Virus record (IMG/VR): IMGVR_UViG_3300029922_001273
Location: 1-22,711 of that record
Origin: a virus
Length of the DNA stretch: 22,711 bases
Reading direction: 5' to 3' (one strand)
The first letter of the stretch is position 1. Each line of letters starts with the position of its first letter. The translations under genes and the position numbers were made by a program. Shown in pieces: positions 7,853 to 14,532 of this stretch. The notes under the pieces were generated by a model that was not told the origin of the DNA, ran no database searches, and saw only the letters and a list, made by a program, of their open reading frames with translations.

Positions 7853-7946
7853 ACGTCTGCATGACCCGGTACGCTGCGGCAACCGTCACCGCATGCGCCG
7901 CGATTCGCTTCTCAGCTAGTGCAATGTAATTTGATTGGCGCGCCAC
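7821..7946 (-). CDS. 41-residue leader-like small protein
   Basis: The GTG start (7944-7946) is the only usual start in a frame bounded upstream by TAA. The peptide begins VARQSNYIALAEK, continues RIAAHAVTVAAA and ends YRVMQTFIVDHTAVVA. Its TAG overlaps the DUF2513 GTG by one base. No clear Shine-Dalgarno was seen. The shared RIAAHAVTVAAA segment comes from the same 37-bp duplication as the 38-residue ORF downstream of DUF2513. It could be a genuine small protein or a regulatory leader for DUF2513. An inverted repeat CCACATAA/TTATGTGG (7943-7950, 7968-7975) overlaps its start. Confidence 0.45.
   Translation of the reverse strand: MARQSNYIALAEKRIAAHAVTVAAAYRVMQTFIVDHTAVVA
7873..7909 (-). repeat. 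37-bp direct repeat, copy 2
   Basis: This is the partner of 7334-7370, in the same orientation and 539 bp away. Recombination between the copies would remove the DUF2513 gene and join the 41-codon ORF's N-terminus to the 38-codon ORF's stop and the HNH gene. Confidence 0.9.
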
Positions 7947-8148
7947 ATAAAGGCGGGCGGAAGTCGCTTATGTGGGAAGGTGGGCGGGTACAAATCACAT
8001 GCCTTGATTCGTACCATGTTGTCGCCGCGCGGCGCGAAAGGAGTAAGCGAAGCGTGCCGCGTCTCACCTGCTTATAGGTTTGTTAGTTAAGATTTGTCTG
8101 AGCGGCACACCCACGAAGTCTTAGGAGAGATTTACAGCGGAGCGCCAT
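7947..8148. other. Spacer upstream of the DUF2513 block
   Basis: No gene was seen. It contains the right arm of the 8-bp inverted repeat CCACATAA/TTATGTGG (7943-7950 and 7968-7975) and a 12-bp palindrome CGCCGCGCGGCG (8023-8034). On the minus strand there is a TATAAG hexamer near 8070 that could be a -10 box for the small-ORF/DUF2513/HNH transcript, without a clean -35. Confidence 0.4.
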
Positions 8149-9387
8149 CTACCGTTCGCGGCGGCGGATGAAAAGCCGCTTGTACGGTGCGACGAAATAC
8201 TCGCCGTTCACGATGTAGTAGGTCGTCCCGCTCATTGGTGCCACGTCTACTCGAAGAGCGCAGACGTCGTTCAGCTTTGTTACGTTGCTCCTCGTACCTT
8301 TCTTATCGACCTGAATTTGCACCGGGTAGGTCCTGGTGCGCAACTCGTCACTGTATTCGTAGCCGACAAGTTCGAACTGCGCGGGGTTGTACTTATCAAG
8401 GAAAGAGATAGGGACGCCCATGACGCCGTCATAGTCGCCGGGGATCGCGTCGGTGAACGGCACTTCAATCGCGTTGAAATTGTCGTACGGGTCGTATGCC
8501 GCCTTGCCGTTCATTTCCTTGTGCTTGCTGAACCGGAGGTTGTCTTCCATGGTCATCAGCGGCAGCTTCGGGTGTCGGCGACCATGGTCCAAATTGGTGA
8601 ACCAAACCGAACTAGATCGACCCATGACCCTGCCGTTGACTATCCTGTAGTTGCTTCCCTTCCTCCCGGACTCAAGCATGACCTTCGCTTGTTTAGGCGG
8701 AAGGTCGAAGAGCATATCGGTTCCCATTGGGGTGACGCCCATCCACAGCTTATTGGCCTTGATGAGTGGGAAGATCTCCTTATACGTGATCGCGTTCTTG
8801 TTTGCTATGATCAGGAACTTCTTGCCGTGCTCCGCGAGTTGGGCGACGTACTCGCGGAACAGGGAGAAGGGCGGGTTGGTGATGACGATGTCGGACTGTT
8901 TCAAAAGCGCGATGCAATCAGCGCTGCGGAAATCCCCACCGGCGTACTTATCGTCTCCTTTCAAGGCAACCCGAGCGGCCTTGTTGCGGTTGAGGAAGAG
9001 CTTCACGTCGTTTATGTTCACCGCGCCGTCGCCGTCCTCGTCCTTCACATGGTCAACGATGACGGCAATCGCCTTTGGCTTCTTGCGCTTGCCATTCCCC
9101 TCGTTGTATTCGGGAAACAAGGTGCCCTGACCAGCAACGGGAGATCCGTTGTAGCTGGTGGTGATGAGTTTCTTGAGTCCAAGCCTGTTGAAGTTGGCGG
9201 CGAAATACTTGAAGAAGTTGCTCTCAAACGGGTCGTCGCAGTTGCAGTAGACGATCTTGCTACGGAAGGTGTCTGGGTCGAATTCGAGGTAAGCCTCGAC
9301 CTCTTTTTGAATATCGACGTACTGGGTGTAGAACTCGTCCTGCTTGGCTGCTTTCGCTTTGCCTAGACTGGCATGAAATCGGTTCAT
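8149..9387 (-). CDS. EcoRI-type adenine-specific DNA methyltransferase
   Basis: This 412-residue protein matches the EcoRI modification methylase family. The N-terminus is typical (LGKAKAAKQDEFYTQYVDIQKEV), followed by FRSKIVYCNCDDPFESNFFKYF, ITTSYNG and the catalytic NPPF (171-174) in DIVITNPPFSLFREY. Later blocks NGRVMGRSSSVWFTNLDHGRRH and the conserved C-terminus YIVNGEYFVAPYKRLFIRR are also present. It would transfer a methyl group to adenine N6; the target site cannot be assumed to be that of EcoRI. No restriction nuclease gene lies beside it, so it looks like an orphan phage methylase giving anti-restriction or regulatory methylation. The ATG at 9385-9387 has a poor Shine-Dalgarno. A three-copy operator-like repeat lies 45-108 bp upstream. 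Confidence 0.93.
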   Translation of the reverse strand: MNRFHASLGKAKAAKQDEFYTQYVDIQKEVEAYLEFDPDTFRSKIVYCNCDDPFESNFFKYFAANFNRLGLKKLITTSYNGSPVAGQGTLFPEYNEGNGKRKKPKAIAVIVDHVKDEDGDGAVNINDVKLFLNRNKAARVALKGDDKYAGGDFRSADCIALLKQSDIVITNPPFSLFREYVAQLAEHGKKFLIIANKNAITYKEIFPLIKANKLWMGVTPMGTDMLFDLPPKQAKVMLESGRKGSNYRIVNGRVMGRSSSVWFTNLDHGRRHPKLPLMTMEDNLRFSKHKEMNGKAAYDPYDNFNAIEVPFTDAIPGDYDGVMGVPISFLDKYNPAQFELVGYEYSDELRTRTYPVQIQVDKKGTRSNVTKLNDVCALRVDVAPMSGTTYYIVNGEYFVAPYKRLFIRRRER

Positions 9388-9431
9388 AACCAGATCGAGG
9401 GAAGTTGAGAAGCGTGGAATCGCTGGGGATC

Positions 9432-9495
9432 AAAATGTTCGCACAGATTCGATACCAAAATGTGCGAACAGTTTGAGACGAAAGTGTTCGCACAG
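9432..9495 (-). promoter_or_regulatory. Three-copy 15-bp operator-like array upstream of the methylase
   Basis: On the minus strand three copies read CTGT(G/T)CG(A/C)ACA(T/C)TTT, at 9432-9446, 9457-9471 and 9481-9495, spaced 25 and 24 bp. The core TGT-NCGN-ACA is nearly palindromic; in the middle copy the core is inverted while the flanking C and TTTT keep their direction. This is the arrangement expected for a repressor binding one face of the helix upstream of the EcoRI-type methylase. Confidence 0.6.
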
Positions 9496-9730
9496 ATACG
9501 TTACTTCCGAGAACGGCGGCGGGGAAAGCGGTGCAGGATGCCGGACTATAAAACGGTTCGGCAATTCCAGCCTGATCCGTGGTTTTTTCTTCAGCCATAG
9601 TCCATTTTAAACTTAAAGGGCCACCCGGTACACCGGGGCGGGTAGACCTTTCACCTTTGTAACCTCCGGGGGGAGAACACCGTATGATGTGGTGTGGTGT
9701 GCTGTGCTGTGCTTATATAAAAAAAGTCTG

Positions 9731-9759
9731 TTGATACCTTTACAACACACAAATATACG
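9731..9759 (+). promoter_or_regulatory. Promoter-like TTGATA-17-TATACG, antisense to primase
   Basis: TTGATA (9731-9736) and TATACG (9754-9759) are separated by exactly 17 nt in AT-rich DNA. It points rightward into the 3' end of the primase gene, where no plus-strand gene exists until 12214. If active it would make an antisense or primer RNA. This is a pattern match only. Confidence 0.3.
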
Positions 9760-9875
9760 GTGGACCACTGGACCCTTGACCCCTTTTCACCCACCCACCA
9801 CACCCCACCGCACCAAAACCCAACAAAAACCACCCACGATTTCACTGACGGGCGGTCCATCCTATCGTAACTAAG

Positions 9876-9914
9876 GGGGTAGACCGGTCCTCTTCACGCT
9901 TTCCGGTCCACCCC
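9876..9914 (-). terminator. Strong hairpin after the primase-helicase gene
   Basis: GGGGTAGACCGG (9876-9887) pairs with CCGGTCCACCCC (9903-9914) over 12 positions, one of them G-U, with a 15-nt loop. It starts 8 nt beyond the primase stop on the minus strand. There is no proper T-tract afterwards, so it may act as a 3' stabiliser, a weak terminator or a replication structure. Confidence 0.45.
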
Positions 9915-9921
9915 TCAGACG

Positions 9922-12090
9922 CTACACGGCCCCTTCCTTCTTCTCAACAGGGGGTGGACGCCACACCATTGCCCTCTTTGTCGGGCTTAACCGTTTCTTG
10001 AAGCGCCGCCACTTTAAGCGCCGCAATATGTCGGCGAGACGTGTGCCGTCCAGATGGCCGGTTTTTCCGATCTCAAGATTCAGTTGCACCAGAATCTCGG
10101 TGATTGTAACCTCCGTCTTCCCTTCCAGCATTTCCGAAACCGTATCGTCCCACGTATCGGGCAGCATACGTTCTTCGGCCTCTTCTTTAGCCAGCGCCTT
10201 CACCACGGCGGTCAGTTTCCAACTCACCCCCGCCAGGAACAAGTCACGGGCTTCCGCCCATATCTGGTCCCGGTCACGCGCTAGCGCGTCACGATCAGTG
10301 AAGGAACCTTCAATGTTAGTGACCACCGGCTTACAAGCCACCGGCCAAAAGCGCCTGTTGCCGGTTGTGTCCTTGAGATAGCAATCGTTGTCCGTGGAGC
10401 CAAAGAAGACGGACTGGCGCGGGTAGCGCTTGTTAATGCGTCCATAGGGGGAGCGTACCCGATCCGCCGTCTCGGTCAGGAACGCCTTCAGTTCATCGAC
10501 CGCTGCCTTTCTCGTGTGCACCATCTCTTGAAGCTCCACGAACCACGTACCGTGGATATCCAGCTTGGTATCGGGCCGAGCCAGATCCGCACCTAACACG
10601 CCGCGCCATTTCACCACCGGCATGAGCGCATTGACGGCTGAATTCTTACCCAGATTTTGATCGCCTTCAAACACCAAACAACCGTCCACTTCGCAACCAG
10701 GACTCATGACCCGCGCTATCGCGGAGATGAGGAAAGCTTGACCGACCGCCGATGTGTAATCGTCGTCGGGCGCACCCATATAAGTGTTCAGCCACTTCCC
10801 CACCCGTTTCGTACCATCCCATGTCAGGTTATCCAGGTAATCACGCACCGGATGGAAGCGATGCTCTTCGGCGACGGAGAGCATACTGTCGTAGATCAGC
10901 GGCGTCCCGAAATCAACACCAACCGCGCGATTGAGCGCTAACCGGATCTTCGTCACGTGGGCGTCTTCCACTTCAGCGCCCTTCGTAAAGAGTTCGGAGC
11001 CAAGATCCCGCATAACGATGGCGCGATGAGCGAAGTCATCGTAGGAAATCACGCCATGCCACTGGGGAGAAGTATTGAGGATACAGTGAACGTTCTTAAT
11101 CGTCTTCATAACACCCGTTTCAGAGCAATCCAGCTTGTCGATGTAGTCTGGATCGGGCCCTTCCTCTTCAGGGGATGCTGTTATGAAGCTGGTGTTAGCC
11201 TTCTCTTTCCGCTCTTCGGCCTGTTCATCCAGCGTGAGGTAATTCATCATCGATTCCGACATCTGGAAACAGTGGCGGTCATCATGGCCGGGGCAATGCT
11301 CATCAGCCCACTTTTTCAGGTCCCGGTAGATGGATATCGAGTCGCCACCCATCTTACGCAGACCCATCGCGTAGCCGAGCATCGCTTCATGGCGAGACCC
11401 TTCAGGAACGACTTCACCCGGCTTCACCCTCTTATAAGCTTTGATCTTGGCGTTGTGGCCCTTCGCCTTACTGATCGCCGCCTTCCACGACACCGGTAAT
11501 GGGGCGATGGGCACCGTGGTCCAGTCAACGCTAGGGTGCACCTCAAAACTATAGACTTTGCCGGTCGCCACACGGACAGAAGGTGGAGCGCCCACATATC
11601 CGTGGTAACCCTTCACATCGATGCCTTCAGCCAACCCGCCGATGGAGTTCTTGATCTTGAAGTTTACGGGTTGCTGGAAGTAATAGTGACGGCCACCGCC
11701 CGGTGTTACCACAGTCAGGGTGACCGGCAGCTTGCCGTACTGGGCTTCCAGCTTCGCCAAGCTAGCCACTCCCCCGTGGCGCGGGTCCTGATCGATCACC
11801 ACCACCTTGTGGCCGGTGGCGATGCCGATGTTGGCTTCCGGGAAGTCGCGCCACCAATTGGATATCACTTCAGGATCGGTAGACGCCAGCGCGGGCCAGT
11901 CCTTCAGGATAGCCACACTGTCGTTCAAAGGAATGACGTGGTAACCCTGTTCGGCCAGAACCAGGGCACCCAAGTATTTGGGGTTGGTGAAGTGTGGATC
12001 GGGTGGCTCCGCCCAAGTCGCGGCGTCTTCGGCGTCAGCCTCAGCCATATAGGAATCTAATTCGTCAGCAATGCGGTCGCCATCAAACAT
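9922..12090 (-). CDS. Bifunctional primase-polymerase / VapE-type helicase
   Basis: This 722-residue replication protein has two domains. The N-terminal archaeo-eukaryotic Prim-Pol domain shows GYHVIPL (49-55), WWRDFPEANIGIATG (79-93), the metal-binding VVVIDQD (acidic pair 100/102), VVTPGGGRHYYF (127-138) and GIDVKGYHGYVGAPPS (156-171). The C-terminal VirE/VapE P-loop domain shows YLDNLTWDGTKRV (418-430), P-loop GDQNLGKNS (476-484), Walker B WFVELQE (516-522), and DRVRSPYGR...FFGSTD...TGNRRFWPV (543-584). It should prime and unwind phage DNA. The P-loop has Asn where Ser/Thr is usual after GK. A good Shine-Dalgarno (AAGGAGAGG) precedes the ATG, and the gene diverges from the polymerase gene across a shared control region. 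Confidence 0.92.
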   Translation of the reverse strand: MFDGDRIADELDSYMAEADAEDAATWAEPPDPHFTNPKYLGALVLAEQGYHVIPLNDSVAILKDWPALASTDPEVISNWWRDFPEANIGIATGHKVVVIDQDPRHGGVASLAKLEAQYGKLPVTLTVVTPGGGRHYYFQQPVNFKIKNSIGGLAEGIDVKGYHGYVGAPPSVRVATGKVYSFEVHPSVDWTTVPIAPLPVSWKAAISKAKGHNAKIKAYKRVKPGEVVPEGSRHEAMLGYAMGLRKMGGDSISIYRDLKKWADEHCPGHDDRHCFQMSESMMNYLTLDEQAEERKEKANTSFITASPEEEGPDPDYIDKLDCSETGVMKTIKNVHCILNTSPQWHGVISYDDFAHRAIVMRDLGSELFTKGAEVEDAHVTKIRLALNRAVGVDFGTPLIYDSMLSVAEEHRFHPVRDYLDNLTWDGTKRVGKWLNTYMGAPDDDYTSAVGQAFLISAIARVMSPGCEVDGCLVFEGDQNLGKNSAVNALMPVVKWRGVLGADLARPDTKLDIHGTWFVELQEMVHTRKAAVDELKAFLTETADRVRSPYGRINKRYPRQSVFFGSTDNDCYLKDTTGNRRFWPVACKPVVTNIEGSFTDRDALARDRDQIWAEARDLFLAGVSWKLTAVVKALAKEEAEERMLPDTWDDTVSEMLEGKTEVTITEILVQLNLEIGKTGHLDGTRLADILRRLKWRRFKKRLSPTKRAMVWRPPPVEKKEGAV

Positions 12091-12213
12091 TTAAAAACCT
12101 CTCCTTATAGGGGTTCCCTAGTGAATACCCGCGCTGAAGCCGGTTCAACCGGAAATTCCTCAAACTTTAAATAATTTTCAGCGGCCATCTCGCGCGGACG
12201 GGTATTCAAAGAG
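12091..12213. promoter_or_regulatory. Divergent control region of the replication genes (possible origin)
   Basis: The intergenic DNA is symmetric. GAATACCCGCGC (12123-12134) faces GCGCGGACGGGTATTC (12192-12207), an inverted pair differing by a 3-nt insert. Between them lie a perfect 13-bp palindrome CCGGTTCAACCGG (12140-12152), a GGAAATTCC near-palindrome (12151-12159), and an AT-rich tract (about 12160-12180). The motif CGGGTATTCA recurs upstream of the SSB-like gene (14449-14458). No standard -35/-10 pair fits both directions. A shared operator and an origin are both possible; neither is shown. Confidence 0.6.
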
Positions 12214-14409
12214 GTGAAATACAATAAAGCCCGTCAACCGCAGGCCGCTCTCGCCTTTCTCAAACGCATCAAGGATGAAGCTGAAGCCGAAAAGCCGCCA
12301 GCGGCCCCCATAAGAAAAACCCTGCCTGTAACGGTCAAGCGGCTGTGGATCGATTGGGAATTAGCCGGTCCCCTCGATCTAAAGAAGGTTGGTGCCGACA
12401 ACTTCTTGAGTCACCCGGCGACGAAGCCCCTACTGGTGGCGTTCGGCGCGGATGATTCGTTTATACAGCCGATAGACCTAACTGTAAACCCCACATTGCC
12501 GGATTACCTGCTGGAAGCGATATTGAATCCTGAGACCACCATCTGCGCGTGGAACGCATCCTTCGAGCGGAAAGTGCTGCGCTACTGTTACCGCATCGAT
12601 CTACCGGCAGAGCGCTTCTTCGATCCATCCTCATTAAGCCGGTATCTGACGCATCCAGGGAAACTCAGTGAAGCGTGCCGGAGCCTGGATATGGGAACCG
12701 ATGGTAAGGACAGCGCCGGTACCAAGCTGATCGCCCTCTTCTGTAAAGCCAGTAAGACTACGCAAGCGAATATCAAAAAGGGCCAGCCGCCCATCTACTA
12801 TAAGGACCGGCATTCACACCCCGAGCAATGGGCCCAATTCATCGCCTATTGCGTCCAGGACGTGGTAGCCATGCGTGACGCCACGCGCCTGATGGAGTCG
12901 ATCACAACACTGCCGGACAGCGAGCGCCTTATATGGTTAGCGGATCAAGCCATCAATGAGACTGGTATCCCGATAGACCGGGCGTTCGTAGAGAACGCTA
13001 ACCGTCTGATGAATGAAGAGGACGCCCGTGTAAGGCAGCAGCTTATTGATAAGACGGGGATGAAGAACCCGAATTCCGACCACCAAATCAAGAAGTGGTT
13101 GGCTGATCACGACTACCCGATGGTATCGGTGGCCGCTGACTGTGTAGAAGCGTCCCTGATCAATCCCGATACGCCCGGTGAGGTTAAAGAAGTGTTGGCT
13201 CTACGGAAACTGATGAGCGGCGCGGGGCCCAAAAAGCTGAAGGCGATCTTAAACAACATGTCATCGGATGGCCGGTTAAGAGGACAACACGTTCACTATG
13301 GAGCCAGCGCAACAGGTAGGTGGTCAGGCCGGTCGGTACAACCGCAGAACCTACCGAAGCCGGAAGACGCCATTAAGGACCGGGTAGAGGAAATCACGAA
13401 TTGCATTCGCGCCGGTCACACGCCTGATGACATAGACCCGGTAAGCGCTGTGACATCCACGATCCGGTCATCATTCCGCCCTGGAAGCGACAAGGTGCTG
13501 GTCATTGCCGATTACAGCATGATTGAGGTCAGAACGTTAGCCGATCTCAGCGGATGCAAGGTTATGTTAGACGCCTTCCGTAACGGCGAGGATGTCTATA
13601 AGCACTTCGGAGCGATCATATTCAACATATTGTATGAGGAAGTCACAAAGAAGCAGCGTGACTTTGCTAAGGTGCCGATCCTCGGCTGCGGCTACCAGAT
13701 GGGCGCTGCCCGGTTCCAAAGCTACTGTAAGTCCTTCGGTCATGACATCACCATAGATCATGACATCACCATAGAAGAGGCTCAAAGGCTGGTCACACTC
13801 TATAGGGACACGTACCATGAGATACAACAATTTTGGAAGGATTGCCACGCCGCCGCTATGCAGGCGCTACAGCTTAAAGAGATTATTGAACTGGATGACA
13901 AGCTAGTGTTCGATGCTCGTGATGAACGCTTCATGAGCGTTACGTTACCTTCAGGCCGGAAGCTTTACTACCGTGACGCGCATATCATTCTGGTCCACAA
14001 AGAGGAGTGGGGCGGTATGGTGCCGATGATCGTCTATCGTACCCAACATCAATACAAACCGGCTGATGGCGAGGTGGAGAAGGTTAACAACAGGCGTAAG
14101 CCGGGAGTACCGTATGGGTTCACAGATACGTACCCAGGCAAGCTAACCGAGAACGTGAACCAAGCTTATGCCCGGTGCATCCTGGCGGATGGGATGACCA
14201 GAGCCTTAGCTGCTGGTCTGAAGGTAGTCACTCACATACATGATGAACTGGTCGTTGAAGCTAACCGTAGTGATGGTGAAGCGGTAAGACAACAGCTACA
14301 GGACATCATGTGTACGCCGCCAAGCTGGAACCCCAACCTTATAGTAGGCGCGGAAGCCTACATTTCCGATTTCTACCGCAAAGAGCCCAAGGTTAAGAAA
14401 AATCCGTAA
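12214..14409 (+). CDS. Family A DNA polymerase with 3'-5' exonuclease
   Basis: This is a 731-residue phage replicative polymerase. The DnaQ-like exonuclease has IDWELA (Asp47, Glu49), WNASFER (113-119) and YCVQDV (Tyr212, Asp216), so proofreading looks intact. The polymerase has motif A VIADYSMIEVR (Asp433), motif B RDFAKVPILGCGYQMG (482-497) and motif C HIHDELVVE (His676, Asp677, Glu678). DPxDLKKxG-type sequence near residue 53 and SATGRWSGRSVQPQNLP (365-381) are typical of this phage subfamily. The start is GTG with AAAGAG immediately before it, an awkward spacing, so the true start could be a little downstream. An 18-bp tandem duplication (13741-13776) inserts HDITID before the helix EEAQRLVTLY in the fingers region. 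It is divergent from the primase-helicase. Confidence 0.94.
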   Translation: MKYNKARQPQAALAFLKRIKDEAEAEKPPAAPIRKTLPVTVKRLWIDWELAGPLDLKKVGADNFLSHPATKPLLVAFGADDSFIQPIDLTVNPTLPDYLLEAILNPETTICAWNASFERKVLRYCYRIDLPAERFFDPSSLSRYLTHPGKLSEACRSLDMGTDGKDSAGTKLIALFCKASKTTQANIKKGQPPIYYKDRHSHPEQWAQFIAYCVQDVVAMRDATRLMESITTLPDSERLIWLADQAINETGIPIDRAFVENANRLMNEEDARVRQQLIDKTGMKNPNSDHQIKKWLADHDYPMVSVAADCVEASLINPDTPGEVKEVLALRKLMSGAGPKKLKAILNNMSSDGRLRGQHVHYGASATGRWSGRSVQPQNLPKPEDAIKDRVEEITNCIRAGHTPDDIDPVSAVTSTIRSSFRPGSDKVLVIADYSMIEVRTLADLSGCKVMLDAFRNGEDVYKHFGAIIFNILYEEVTKKQRDFAKVPILGCGYQMGAARFQSYCKSFGHDITIDHDITIEEAQRLVTLYRDTYHEIQQFWKDCHAAAMQALQLKEIIELDDKLVFDARDERFMSVTLPSGRKLYYRDAHIILVHKEEWGGMVPMIVYRTQHQYKPADGEVEKVNNRRKPGVPYGFTDTYPGKLTENVNQAYARCILADGMTRALAAGLKVVTHIHDELVVEANRSDGEAVRQQLQDIMCTPPSWNPNLIVGAEAYISDFYRKEPKVKKNP
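13741..13776 (+). repeat. 18-bp in-frame tandem duplication in the polymerase gene
   Basis: Positions 13741-13758 and 13759-13776 are identical except for the last base, giving HDITID followed by HDITIE. The near identity at DNA level suggests a recent slippage event. Reading frame and downstream motif C are preserved. Confidence 0.95.
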
Positions 14410-14445
14410 AAAAAAGTTCAAAATAACCGGTCGCCCTCCCCTTTT

Positions 14446-14459
14446 GGACGGGTATTCAC
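14446..14459 (+). promoter_or_regulatory. Third copy of the CGGGTATTCA motif
   Basis: GGACGGGTATTCAC lies 74 bp before the SSB-like gene start. Its first 12 bases, GGACGGGTATTC, and the next A are identical to the copy in front of the polymerase (12196-12208). The third occurrence, facing the primase, reads GCGGGTATTCAC on the minus strand (12121-12132). One regulator or factor probably recognises all three. Confidence 0.6.
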
Positions 14460-14532
14460 ACTTAGGCAGGCAAGAAAACGAAAGTGATTGAGCCGGTCAA
14501 TTTTCAAAAGAAAAAAGGTAGATAGAAGTCAT

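Larger units (their letters stand above)
9496..9921. other. Long non-coding spacer with low-complexity and hairpin DNA
   Basis: No supportable gene was seen between primase and methylase. The segment holds a short GTGGTGTGGTGTGCTGTGC low-complexity run (about 9690-9711), an A-rich stretch after it, and a C/A-rich run (9780-9840). A strong hairpin (9876-9914) follows the primase stop, and a plus-strand promoter-like pair lies at 9731-9759. A partial minus ORF reaching into the methylase from 9598 is not convincing. Confidence 0.5.

Noticed and set aside
8317-9366. Long open frame on the plus strand opposite the EcoRI-type methylase
   Set aside because: It lies wholly antisense to a clearly recognised gene, has no family features, and reflects codon bias of the real frame.
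9260-9598. 112-codon minus-strand frame beginning MAEEKTTDQ
   Set aside because: Most of it overlaps the methylase gene in another frame and crosses the operator-like array; no ribosome site.
10957-11499. 180-codon plus-strand frame inside the primase-helicase gene
   Set aside because: Antisense to a gene with intact domain motifs on both sides; composition typical of a shadow frame.
12199-12208. TATTCA inside the shared motif as a -10 box giving a leaderless polymerase mRNA
   Set aside because: No -35-like hexamer at a usable distance in front of the polymerase or SSB-like copies; operator function fits better, though start mapping could reverse this.
14488-14532. TTG-started N-terminal extension of the SSB-like protein
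   Set aside because: The 15 extra residues are Lys/Arg-rich leader-like sequence, and the ATG at 14533 is followed by the recognisable protein.
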